A stretch of DNA of 7,121 nt from NCBI GenBank assembly GCA_031370675.1, contig JANMQT010000029.1:1-7121 (forward strand). Direction: 5' to 3'. The translations under genes and the position numbers were made by a program. This stretch comes from SZAS-18 sp031370675. Lineage in GTDB: Bacteria > Verrucomicrobiota > Verrucomicrobiia > Chthoniobacterales > SZAS-18. Position 1 is the first letter of the stretch, and every line of letters starts with the position of its first letter. The notes beneath the pieces were generated by a model, which was not told where the DNA came from, ran no database searches, and saw nothing but the letters and a program-made list of their open reading frames with translations. Positions 1 to 7,071 of the stretch are shown one piece after another.

Positions 1-991
1 AGGACGTGCCGGCGTAATTCGCCTCGTAACCCAACACGCGATCCAACTCGGTGGCGTGACCGATCGATTCGTGAATCGTCAGCCAGAGGTGCGAGGGATC
101 GAGCACGAGATCGTATTGACCGGCCTCGACGCTCTTCGCGCCGAATTTGTCCTTGGCCTGCTGCGCGGCCGCCGTGACGTCCTCGACCATGTCGTAGGAA
201 TCCGTATAACGCGTCGTAATGCCGGTCCGCTTGTCGGCCGGATTCGCAGACATGTATTCATAACCGCGACCGCAAGGGGCGCTCAGCGCTCGGCGGGTCT
301 CGAACTTGCCGGTTTTGGGATCGATCGCGGTGACATTGAATGTGGGCCAGATGCGATGGATGTCCTGGTCGATGTAGGAGCCGTCGGTGGTGGCGATGTA
401 CTTCTGCTCGTTGACCTGGAAGAGGACGGAATTGACGAAGTTCGCGCCATTCTTGAGCGCGGCGCCGTTGACGGCCATGAGCAGATCGACCTTTTCGGAA
501 ATCGGCACCTCGAACGCGTTCTGCTTGATCGGCGATTTCCAACTGACCTCGCCGAGGCCCTTCTGCGGGGCGAGTTCCACGGGTTTGTCCTGCAATTTCG
601 CCTTGGCGTTGGCCTTCGCGATGGCCACTGCTTCCTCGGCGGCGCGCGCGATGGACGCGGGCGTGAGCTGGTCGGTCGCAAAGAAGCCCCAGCAGCCGTC
701 AGCGATCACGCGCACCCCGGCGCCATAACTTTCCGTGCTGACGGTGTTTTCCACGCGCGCTTCCCGCGTGATGATGAATTGTTGAAGATAACGTCCGATG
801 CGCACGTCGGCGTAGGTCGCGCCCTTCTTGGTGGCCGCATTGAGGGCGGCGTCGGCGAGTTTTTTCTTCAAGGCCGTCGGCACGGGCGCGGTCTCGGCGA
901 ATGCCGTGACGGGACGACCCCAGACAGGGATGAGGAGGGAACCGGCGGCGAGGCCGGTGGTGCGGATAAACGTGCGTCGAGTGAGGTCCAT
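1..991 (-). CDS. tldD: TldD-type metalloprotease with Tat signal (partial, C-terminus beyond window)
   Basis: I translated the minus strand from the ATG at 991 and found an uninterrupted frame of 330 codons running off the left edge. The N-terminus MDLTRRTFIRTTGLAAGSLL, followed by a hydrophobic stretch and AFA around residues 37-39, is a twin-arginine export signal. The middle matches the TldD/PmbA N-terminal domain, including TYADVRIGRY (residues 61-70) and AGVRVIADGCWGFFATD (about 91-107). Residues 307-312 read HESIGH, the HExxxH zinc motif of TldD, followed by ATELDRVLGYEANYAGTS, a strongly conserved TldD continuation. The inactive-looking partner TldE/PmbA lacks that motif, so this is the TldD side. 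Known TldD/TldE heterodimers are zinc proteases that degrade or trim peptides; E. coli TldD is cytoplasmic, whereas this one appears exported. The C-terminal domain, including the third zinc ligand expected there, is outside the window. No clear Shine-Dalgarno precedes the ATG, but the start is fixed by the Tat motif. Family very sure; substrate unknown. Confidence 0.93.
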   Translation of the reverse strand, partial: MDLTRRTFIRTTGLAAGSLLIPVWGRPVTAFAETAPVPTALKKKLADAALNAATKKGATYADVRIGRYLQQFIITREARVENTVSTESYGAGVRVIADGCWGFFATDQLTPASIARAAEEAVAIAKANAKAKLQDKPVELAPQKGLGEVSWKSPIKQNAFEVPISEKVDLLMAVNGAALKNGANFVNSVLFQVNEQKYIATTDGSYIDQDIHRIWPTFNVTAIDPKTGKFETRRALSAPCGRGYEYMSANPADKRTGITTRYTDSYDMVEDVTAAAQQAKDKFGAKSVEAGQYDLVLDPSHLWLTIHESIGHATELDRVLGYEANYAGTS

Positions 992-1056
992 GGAATAAGG
1001 AGGGGCGCTGAAATCAACCGGAACCAGCGAGCAGCGATGATACGCAGGTGTGTACC

Positions 1057-1070
1057 CGCTTTGCAAAGCG
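1057..1070. repeat. 14-bp perfect palindrome upstream of the TldD gene
   Basis: The sequence cgctttgcaaagcg is its own reverse complement, with the mismatch starting only at 1056/1071. It lies about 66 bases upstream of the TldD start codon, in the 184-base gap between the phosphoketolase stop and that start. Its size and position fit a dimeric regulator's operator, but no convincing -35/-10 pair could be placed beside it, and no second copy was noticed in the window. The symmetry is directly seen; the regulatory role is a guess. Confidence 0.4.
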
Positions 1071-1139
1071 TGCAATAGGCTTTCCGCAAGATTGACGTGT
1101 CGGCATCCAACCGGCGAACGCCCGCCCGTTTCCGCACCC

Positions 1140-1173
1140 GCGCGTGATTCGCGCAAGGCGCCGGCATACCGGC
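1140..1173 (-). terminator. Two small GC hairpins just after the phosphoketolase stop (possible weak terminator)
   Basis: Reading on the minus strand, the phosphoketolase TAA (1178-1176) is followed within three bases by a 5-bp GCCGG/CCGGC stem with a 4-base loop (1173-1160). A second 5-bp GCGCG/CGCGC stem with a 5-base loop follows (1154-1140). Neither has a following T-run, so a standard intrinsic terminator is not supported. They might mark a 3' end or processing site of the ackA-xfp transcript, or be chance structure in GC-rich DNA. Confidence 0.22.
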
Positions 1174-1175
1174 AA

Positions 1176-3536
1176 TTACCACTTCCAATGCCGAATCTCA
1201 GGCAGGTCCTCGCCGTGCGTCGTGATGTGCTGCCGATGCTCGAAGAGCTTGTCCCGGATGAATTGCCGCGCAGAGGCCGCGCTCGATTCCAATTGCGGCA
1301 AGCGGTCTATGACATCGCCAAATAAATGAAAGCGATCCAAATCGTTCAGCACGGTCATGTCGAACGGGGTCGTGGTGGTTCCCTCCTCCTTGTACCCGCG
1401 GACGTGCAGATTTTGGTGATTCGTGCGGCGGTAGGTCAGGCGGTGAATGAGCAAAGGGTAGCCATGGTAGGCGAAGATGATCGGTTTGCTCGTCGTAAAC
1501 AGCTCGTCAAAGGACTGGTCGCTGAGCCCGTGTGGATGCTCGCGCTCGGGTTGCAGCTTCATGAGGTCGACCACATTGATGACGCGGACCTTCAAGGCGG
1601 GAAAATACTCGTGCAATAATTGGACGGCGGCGAGCGTTTCGAGCGTGGGCACGTCGCCCGCGCAGGCCATCACGACGTCGGGTTCGCCGCCCTGATCGTT
1701 GCTGGCCCATGTCCAAACGCCGATGCCGGCTTCGCAATGCGCGCGCGCGGCGTCCATCCCGAGCCACTGCGGGGCGGGCTGCTTGCCGGCCACAATCACG
1801 TTGACGTAGTTGCGGCTGCGCAAGCAATGATCTGTCACCGACAGCAACGTGTTCGCGTCGGGTGGCAGATAGACCCGAATCACCTCGGCCTTCTTGTTCA
1901 CGACGTGGTCGATGAATCCGGGGTCCTGGTGGCTGAAGCCGTTGTGGTCCTGGCGCCAGACGTGCGACGAGAGCAGGTAGTTCAACGAAGCAATGGGCCG
2001 GCGCCACGGAATGCGGTTTGTCACTTTCAACCATTTGGCGTGCTGGTTGAACATTGAATCGATGATGTGAATGAACGCCTCGTAGCATGAAAAGAAACCG
2101 TGGCGGCCGGTCAGCAAATAACCTTCAAGCCAGCCTTCGCACTGATGCTCGCTCAGCATTTCCATCACGCGACCGTCTGGCGCGACGTGGTCGTCGCCGG
2201 GCAGAATTTCCGCGGTTGAGCATCGATTGGTCACCTCGAAGACCGGACCCCAGCGGTTGGAATTGGTTTCGTCCGGGCTGAAGACGCGGAAATTACGGAA
2301 CTCCGCATTGAGTTTGAGCACATCGCGAATGAACTGACCCTGGATGCTGGTGGCCTCCGCATCGACGGCACCGGGGTGGGGCACTTTCACGGCATATTCG
2401 CAGTAGTCAGGCAATTGAAGATCGCGCAGCAGGCATCCGCCGTTCGCATGAGGATTTGCGCTCATGCGGCGATCGCCGACCGGTGGCAACACGGCGAGTT
2501 CAGGCTTAAGTCGCCCCGCGGCATCAAACAAATCATCCGGGCGATAGCTCCGCATCCAGTCCTCGAGGATTTTGACATGACCCGGATGACTCATGTCGCC
2601 CATGGGCACCTGGTGCGATCGAAAGGTCCCCTCTGTCGCCTTGCCATCGACCAGCTTTGGCCCGGTCCAGCCCTTGGGAGATCGCAGGATGATCATCGGC
2701 CAGCGCGGCCGTTCCTTGAAGCCGTGCGTGCGGGCGTCCCGCTGGATGCGCTCAATCTCGGCCATCACGGTGTCTAGTGTCGAGGCCATCCGCTGATGCA
2801 TCGTGTCGGGATCGTCCCCCTCTACAAAATGCGGCACGTAACCGTAACCGCGAAAAAGGGCTTCGAGTTCCTCATGCGGGATGCGGGCCAGCACGGTCGG
2901 ACCCGCAATCTTGTACCCGTTCAAATGCAGAATCGGCAGCACGGCCCCATCGTGCACGGGATTGAGAAATTTGTTCGAGTGCCAGCTCGTGGCCAGCGCG
3001 CCCGTCTCGGCCTCGCCATCGCCCACGACGCACGCCACGATGAGATCGGGATTATCAAACGCGGCGCCAAACGCGTGCGAAAGCGAATAGCCGAGTTCGC
3101 CGCCTTCGTGGATCGATCCCGGCGTCTCGGGAGCCACGTGGCTGGGAATCCCGCCGGGAAACGAGAATTGCTTGAAGAGGTGCCGCAGCCCCTCTGCGTC
3201 CCCGGTGATATTCGGATAGATCTCGGTATACGTGCCTTCGAGGTAGCTGTTGGCCACGATGCCCGGCCCGCCGTGGCCCGGTCCGGCGATGTAGATGACG
3301 CTGACGTCGCGTTCCTTGATGACACGATTGAGGTGCGCATAGATGAAATTCAGACCCGGGGTGGTGCCCCAGTGACCCAGCAACCGCGGCTTGACGTGGG
3401 CCAGCGTGAGTGGTTCGCGCAGGAGCGGATTGTCGTAGAGATAGATTTGTCCGACGGAAAGGTAGTTCGCCGCCCGCCAATAGCGGTCGATCCGTCGGAG
3501 CATTTCCGGGCTTAGTGATTCGATCCTGGGTTTCAT
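1176..3536 (-). CDS. xfp: Phosphoketolase (xylulose-5-P / fructose-6-P phosphoketolase)
   Basis: This 786-residue protein, close to the usual 780-825 for the family, is a thiamine-diphosphate enzyme of the phosphoketolase pathway. It cleaves xylulose-5-phosphate, and often fructose-6-phosphate, with inorganic phosphate to give acetyl phosphate plus an aldose phosphate, in the cytoplasm. Diagnostic motifs occur in order: GHWGTTPG (54-61), AGPGHGGPG (84-92), the cofactor-binding GDGEAETG (172-179) with LHLNGYKI (203-210), FSPDETNSNR (419-428), RHGFFSCYEAF (478-488) with the conserved Glu 486, and DHNGFSHQDPG (530-540) carrying conserved active-site histidines. The C-terminal domain ends EIRHWKW. 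The reading frame stays open to an ATG at 3722, but that 62-residue extension overlaps the end of acetate kinase and looks unlike phosphoketolase. The ATG at 3536 gives the family-typical MKPRIESLSPEML start and shares ATGA with the ackA stop, implying translational coupling; no independent Shine-Dalgarno is visible. Whether it prefers the C5 or C6 substrate cannot be read from the sequence. Confidence 0.97.
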   Translation of the reverse strand: MKPRIESLSPEMLRRIDRYWRAANYLSVGQIYLYDNPLLREPLTLAHVKPRLLGHWGTTPGLNFIYAHLNRVIKERDVSVIYIAGPGHGGPGIVANSYLEGTYTEIYPNITGDAEGLRHLFKQFSFPGGIPSHVAPETPGSIHEGGELGYSLSHAFGAAFDNPDLIVACVVGDGEAETGALATSWHSNKFLNPVHDGAVLPILHLNGYKIAGPTVLARIPHEELEALFRGYGYVPHFVEGDDPDTMHQRMASTLDTVMAEIERIQRDARTHGFKERPRWPMIILRSPKGWTGPKLVDGKATEGTFRSHQVPMGDMSHPGHVKILEDWMRSYRPDDLFDAAGRLKPELAVLPPVGDRRMSANPHANGGCLLRDLQLPDYCEYAVKVPHPGAVDAEATSIQGQFIRDVLKLNAEFRNFRVFSPDETNSNRWGPVFEVTNRCSTAEILPGDDHVAPDGRVMEMLSEHQCEGWLEGYLLTGRHGFFSCYEAFIHIIDSMFNQHAKWLKVTNRIPWRRPIASLNYLLSSHVWRQDHNGFSHQDPGFIDHVVNKKAEVIRVYLPPDANTLLSVTDHCLRSRNYVNVIVAGKQPAPQWLGMDAARAHCEAGIGVWTWASNDQGGEPDVVMACAGDVPTLETLAAVQLLHEYFPALKVRVINVVDLMKLQPEREHPHGLSDQSFDELFTTSKPIIFAYHGYPLLIHRLTYRRTNHQNLHVRGYKEEGTTTTPFDMTVLNDLDRFHLFGDVIDRLPQLESSAASARQFIRDKLFEHRQHITTHGEDLPEIRHWKW

Positions 3537-4753
3537 GCGGTGGTTTTCTGCAGGGAGGATCCGAGGCCCAGGAGGCGACAAACCGATCGCGCGATCATCA
3601 GTTCCTCGTCCGTGGAAATGATGCGGACGGTCAGGCGGCTGGCATCCTGCGAAATCACCGCTGCGGTTGCATCGTTGCGCGCCGCGTCGAAGGCGAGACC
3701 AAGAAACCCAAGATTGGCGCAAATGCGCTGGCGTACCGGCGCGCTATGCTCCCCGATCCCGCCGGCAAAGACGAGCGTATCGACCCCGCCAAGCGCGGCG
3801 GCAAACGCCCCGATCCATTTGCTGGCCTGATAGCAAAACAGGGCGACGGCATCGGCGGCGCGGGAGTCTGTGCCTTCCGACGCGAGGAGCTCACGCATGT
3901 CGGAACTTGTTTCCGAGATCCCAAGCATCCCGGATTCGTGATTGACGATCGCATCGAAATCCTGCGGTGAGACGCGCTCGGTCCGGGCCAAATACGAGAT
4001 GAGACCGGGATCGAGATCACCGGACCGCCGGCCCATGACCAGCCCCGCCGCGGGCGTGAACGCCATGCTGGTATCGATGCACTTTCCATCACGCACGGCG
4101 GCCATGCTCGCGCCGTTGCCGAGATGAGCGAGGATGACGCGGCCGTTCGTGGCGGCGGGGTCGCCAAGCCGGATGAGTTCTTCCAATAAGTATTCGTAGG
4201 ACAAGCCGTGAAACCCATAGCGGCGAACGCCGGAGTCATAATACCGACGTGGAATCGGGAGCAGGCGCGCCCGGCGGGGAAGGTCGCGATGAAACGCGGT
4301 GTCAAAGCAGACCACCTGCGGCACTGCGGGGAAGCGGGTTCGCAGGGCGTCCAAGAGATCCAATTCGGCGGGTTCGTGCTCCGGGGCGAGCGGCGTGAGG
4401 TGCCGCAGGTCGGAGAGAATTTCCGGCGTGATCAAGGCGGGCTGCGTGTAACGCGTCCCGCCGTGGACGATGCGATGCCCGATGCCGCGGAGCTGGTCTG
4501 GTCCACGGCCGATGGAATGTCGATCCAGGAGCTCCTGCAAATGCGCGGCCGTGCGGGACTCGGCGCCGGCGCCCGTTTCCAGATGCAGCCGCTCGAGCGC
4601 TTTGAGCGCAACGGTTTGCGGAGGTTGGCCGGCGCCATTGCCCCCGGCGTTCCTGCTGGTCTGAAACAACGTGCATTTCAAGCTGGAGGAGCCCGCGTTG
4701 ACGGCAAGCACATATTCGCCCTTGTGTCCGGCCCCAGGATCATCGCCACCCAT
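3533..4753 (-). CDS. ackA: Acetate kinase
   Basis: This 406-residue cytoplasmic enzyme of the acetokinase (ASKHA) family interconverts acetyl phosphate plus ADP with acetate plus ATP. Next to phosphoketolase it most likely harvests ATP from the acetyl phosphate made there. The family landmarks are all present: the N-terminal phosphate loop VNAGSSSLK (18-26), GHRIVHGG with Arg 94 (92-99), CFDTAFH with Asp 151 (149-155), RRYGFHG with His 182 (177-183), HLGNGAS (210-216), DTSMAFTP (227-234), MGRRSGDLDPG (240-250), SGMLGIS (274-280), FAGGIGEH (329-336) and TDEELMIAR near the end (381-389). One segment usually written APLHNP reads APEHEP here (123-128). A GTG at 4807 is in frame, but the ATG at 4753 is preferred because it has a GAAGG ribosome site and gives the normal N-terminal length. 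The stop overlaps the xfp start by four bases. Confidence 0.96.
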   Translation of the reverse strand: MGGDDPGAGHKGEYVLAVNAGSSSLKCTLFQTSRNAGGNGAGQPPQTVALKALERLHLETGAGAESRTAAHLQELLDRHSIGRGPDQLRGIGHRIVHGGTRYTQPALITPEILSDLRHLTPLAPEHEPAELDLLDALRTRFPAVPQVVCFDTAFHRDLPRRARLLPIPRRYYDSGVRRYGFHGLSYEYLLEELIRLGDPAATNGRVILAHLGNGASMAAVRDGKCIDTSMAFTPAAGLVMGRRSGDLDPGLISYLARTERVSPQDFDAIVNHESGMLGISETSSDMRELLASEGTDSRAADAVALFCYQASKWIGAFAAALGGVDTLVFAGGIGEHSAPVRQRICANLGFLGLAFDAARNDATAAVISQDASRLTVRIISTDEELMIARSVCRLLGLGSSLQKTTA

Positions 4754-4759
4754 GCGACA

Positions 4760-4764
4760 CCTTC
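4760..4764 (-). promoter_or_regulatory. Ribosome binding site of acetate kinase
   Basis: GAAGG on the minus strand lies six bases before the ATG at 4753. It decides for that start over the in-frame GTG at 4807, which would add 18 residues (SELNPRWKFSATRRRCR and so on) that are not typical of acetate kinase. A 10-bp palindrome, cgacgcgtcg at 4764-4773, abuts the site and could fold over it, but is too short to argue for control. Confidence 0.5.
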
Positions 4765-4864
4765 GACGCGTCGCCGAGAATTTCCACCGGGGATTCAACT
4801 CCGACACCTGCGCGGGTCGAAGCGAGGTGGTTGAGACCAGCTCTGCGAGACGATGACCTTAGGA

Positions 4865-6556
4865 TCAACTCCAGCGCAAATCTGCCTTCGCAATGGGGAG
4901 GGAACGCAGGCGCTTGCCACAGGCGGCGAAGATGGCGTTGCAAACCGCCGGGGCGAGCGGCGGCAGCGCGGGTTCCCCAAGGCCGGTGGGTGGATTCGCG
5001 GTCTCGAGGAAGTCCATGTGCACCCTCGGGATGTCCGCGATCCGCAGCAGCGGATAATCATTGAAGTTGCCTTGCACCGTTCGGCCGCGGTCGATCGTAA
5101 TCTCCTGCAGCCACGTCGCGCTGAGTCCGTCGATGATGGAGCCCTCGACCTGCGCCTCGGCGCCGCTGCGGTTGATGATCGGCCCGACATCGGCGCAGCA
5201 CCAAACGTCGTGTACGACGAGAGTGCCGTCCTTTGCCACCGAGACTTCGGCAACCTCCGCGATGTAACCGCTGTGACTGAAATGAAAGGCCAGGCCCTGC
5301 CCGCGACCTTTCTCCAGTTTCTTGCCCCAACCGGCCGTGGCCGCCACTTTGCGCACCACCGCCTTCATCCGCGCGACATCATAAGCCTGTCCGCGGCCGC
5401 TTTGGGCCGGCGGGAGGACGCGATCTTCGCCGAGCAACTCGAGTCGCAGGGCGAGCGGATCACGACCGGCGGCGTGCGCGAGCTCATCGATGAAGCTCTG
5501 CATTACAAAAGCGATGGCGTTGCTCCCGGGCGCGCGCACGAAACCGGTCGGCACCAAGGTGGGGATCAGCGATTGATCGAGCCGGTAGTTGGCGAGGAAT
5601 CGCGCCGGCAGCTCGTCGGAGCTAAGGCTCGCGCTGCGCACCGGCTCGGTGCCCTCCTTGTTCCCAAGCGTGACAAAGTGATTCTTCCACGCCGCGATTT
5701 TTCCCTGCGCATCGACCGCCCCTTCGAGGAAATGCCAGCCAGCGGGGCGATAGAAATCGCGCCGCATGTCATCCTCGCGGGTCCACGTGACCTTCACCGG
5801 CGCCTTGACGCGCTGCGCGATCGCGGCCGCCTCGACCATGTAATCATTCATCAGTCGGCGGCCAAATCCACCGCCGATGCGCGTCATGTGGATGGTGATC
5901 TTTTCCTTGGGGATCTTGAGCGTCTTGGCGACGAGCTCCTGACCGCCGGCCGGCGTTTGCGTGGGCGCCCAGATTTCGAGCGCATCGCCCTGCATTCGCG
6001 CGGTGCAATTCTGCGGTTCGAGCGTTGCGTGCGATAGAAACGGATAGGAATAGGCGCTCTTCACGACGGTCTTCGCTCCGGCGAACGCGCCGTCCACATC
6101 GCCGTCCTTGCGCATCTCGCGCCCGGGCTTGGCGCCGAGCTCCGCGGCGCGCGCGTCGTAGGTGGCCGTGCTGTGCGCCATCACGTCGCCCTCGTCCCAG
6201 CTCACCTGCAACTGCCGCCGCGCGGTCATCGCCGACCACGTCGAGTCCGCCACGATCACCACGCCCGGCACCAGGCCGATGGGATCGTCCCCGCCTTCGA
6301 GCACGAAGGCGTCCCGCACGCCCGGCAGGGTCTTCACGCGGTCGAGATTCGCACTCTTCACCTTTCCGCACGGCACGGGGCAGCGTTCGAAAACCGCGTA
6401 CAACATGCCCGGGAGTTTCTGATCGATGCCATAGAGCGGCCGGCCGGTGACGATCGCAGGATTGTCCACGCCCCCGACCCGCATGCCGAGCAACTTGAAA
6501 TCCTTGGTGGGCTTGAGCGGGATCGATTGCTCGTCCGGGGGCATGAGTTTGGCGGA
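4865..6556 (-). CDS. IorB-type molybdopterin hydroxylase large subunit, 3' part (after the frameshift)
   Basis: This reading frame holds the larger part (563 residues) of a xanthine oxidase-family molybdenum enzyme subunit, closest to isoquinoline 1-oxidoreductase beta subunit / aldehyde oxidoreductase large subunit (COG1529). Such enzymes hydroxylate aldehydes or N-heterocycles using water and pass electrons to a 2Fe-2S subunit. Numbering on the joined 735-residue protein, landmarks are LGMRVGGVDNPAIVTGRPLY (about 195-214), HATLEPQNCTA (348-358), IGGGFGRR (399-406), TREDDMRRDFYRP (431-443, very typical of the IorB branch), TGFVRAPGSNAIAF (509-522), QVEGSIIDGL (641-650) and GLGEPALPPLAPAV (697-710), whose Glu 700 is the expected catalytic glutamate. 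It ends normally at a TGA at 4867-4865. The frame remains open upstream to 6868, but that stretch is Arg-rich, unlike the family and out of frame with the real N-terminus. If translated alone it might start at the ATG at 6544 and would lack the N-terminal cofactor-contacting region. True substrate unknown. Confidence 0.88.
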   Translation of the reverse strand, partial: SAKLMPPDEQSIPLKPTKDFKLLGMRVGGVDNPAIVTGRPLYGIDQKLPGMLYAVFERCPVPCGKVKSANLDRVKTLPGVRDAFVLEGGDDPIGLVPGVVIVADSTWSAMTARRQLQVSWDEGDVMAHSTATYDARAAELGAKPGREMRKDGDVDGAFAGAKTVVKSAYSYPFLSHATLEPQNCTARMQGDALEIWAPTQTPAGGQELVAKTLKIPKEKITIHMTRIGGGFGRRLMNDYMVEAAAIAQRVKAPVKVTWTREDDMRRDFYRPAGWHFLEGAVDAQGKIAAWKNHFVTLGNKEGTEPVRSASLSSDELPARFLANYRLDQSLIPTLVPTGFVRAPGSNAIAFVMQSFIDELAHAAGRDPLALRLELLGEDRVLPPAQSGRGQAYDVARMKAVVRKVAATAGWGKKLEKGRGQGLAFHFSHSGYIAEVAEVSVAKDGTLVVHDVWCCADVGPIINRSGAEAQVEGSIIDGLSATWLQEITIDRGRTVQGNFNDYPLLRIADIPRVHMDFLETANPPTGLGEPALPPLAPAVCNAIFAACGKRLRSLPIAKADLRWS

Positions 6557-7071
6557 TCCGCAGCCAATTCGCCATAGCGCAGGCTGCGGTTCGAAGCTGC
6601 GTGCGTCACGGTGCCGCCGGACACCCCGCATTCTGTGACGGGCACGCCCCAAGTTTCCGCGGCCGCCTGCACGAGCATGATGCGTGCGGCCGCGCCCGCG
6701 CGGCGGAGCAGGTCGAAGTTGTCCGGAGTCGCCCGGCTGCCGCCGGCGAACTGCCGCCCGAAGGCCTTTTCGTCGAGTCCCGCCTGTTCGATCAAGACCG
6801 CGTTGATATCCACGCCCAGTTCCTCGGCGAGAATCATCGGCAGAGATGTCTTTACGCCCTGGCCGCATTCGGGGTTCTTGGCGATCAGCGTAATCCCGCC
6901 ATCCGCCGTGATCCGGATGAACGCGTTTGGTGAAAACGTTCCGCCAGTCGATTCAGCCGCGGCGGCCTGGGGATTCACCCCCAGCGAAAACCCGAGCAGG
7001 AGTCCGCCGCCCGTGAGTGCGGTGACCCGCAGAAAGCTGCGCCGATCCATGGGCAGGAGATCTGTTTTCAT
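6358..7071 (-). CDS. IorB-type molybdopterin hydroxylase large subunit, 5' part with Tat signal (before the frameshift)
   Basis: This frame supplies the first 172 residues of the same gene. The start MKTDLLPMDRRSFLRVTALT continues into a hydrophobic run and PQAAAAES (about 34-41), a twin-arginine signal for export in the folded, cofactor-loaded state, as in other IorB proteins. The mature N-terminus has FIRITADGGITLIAKNPECG (51-70) then QGVKTSLPMILAEELGVD, FAGGSRAT (108-115), and SNRSLRYGELAAD (160-172), all expected for the family. After about 6556 the frame turns into Arg/Ser-rich nonsense and stops at 6358, while the family sequence continues in the next frame. The ATG at 7071 is chosen because GGAGGT stands six bases upstream; an in-frame TTG at 7092 and ATG at 7050 are less likely. 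As written, the product would be a truncated 237-residue protein without the catalytic domain. Either the gene is broken or the sequence has a one-base error. Confidence 0.85.
   Translation of the reverse strand: MKTDLLPMDRRSFLRVTALTGGGLLLGFSLGVNPQAAAAESTGGTFSPNAFIRITADGGITLIAKNPECGQGVKTSLPMILAEELGVDINAVLIEQAGLDEKAFGRQFAGGSRATPDNFDLLRRAGAAARIMLVQAAAETWGVPVTECGVSGGTVTHAASNRSLRYGELAADPPNSCPRTSNRSRSSPPRISSCSACGSGAWTILRSSPAGRSMASIRNSRACCTRFSNAAPCRAER
6552..6561. other. Frameshift junction inside a 10-bp palindrome (gcggatccgc)
   Basis: On the minus strand the upstream frame reads GAA TTG GCT GCG GAT (ELAAD), ending at 6556, and the family sequence resumes with TCC GCC AAA CTC ATG (SAKLM) starting at 6556, so one base is missing relative to an intact gene. 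The changeover falls in the self-complementary gcggatccgc. No slippery heptamer of the X XXY YYZ type is visible, so programmed frameshifting is not supported. Confidence 0.8.

Noticed and set aside
56..1078. A 340-codon open frame on the plus strand
   Set aside because: It is antisense to the TldD-type gene, with no family resemblance. The minus strand carries the conserved HExxxH protein and a Tat signal.
2796..3515. A 239-codon plus-strand open frame
   Set aside because: It is antisense to the thiamine-diphosphate domain of phosphoketolase and has no domain of its own.
3537..3722. N-terminal extension of phosphoketolase to the ATG at 3722
   Set aside because: The 62 extra residues overlap acetate kinase and are unlike the family; the ATGA overlap start at 3536 gives the standard N-terminus.
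4754..4864. Promoter or small gene between the IorB-like gene and acetate kinase
   Set aside because: A TTGAAT resembling a -35 element on the minus strand (4798-4793) has no acceptable -10 at the right distance, and no coding frame other than the unlikely GTG extension of ackA is seen.
4853..6037. A 394-codon open frame on the plus strand
   Set aside because: It lies wholly antisense to the IorB-like gene, whose protein motifs are unmistakable. Its translation is Arg/Gly/Asp-rich with no recognisable domain, the usual mirror of a GC-rich gene.
6540..6575. Programmed ribosomal frameshift in the IorB-like gene
   Set aside because: The required shift is -1, but there is no slippery heptamer and no clear downstream pseudoknot; members of this family are not known to use recoding.
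6557..6868. Upstream part of the frame that contains the IorB 3' section, starting with ATG at 6868
   Set aside because: This 104-residue stretch is Arg-rich and matches nothing, while the other frame over the same bases encodes the expected IorB N-terminal region.
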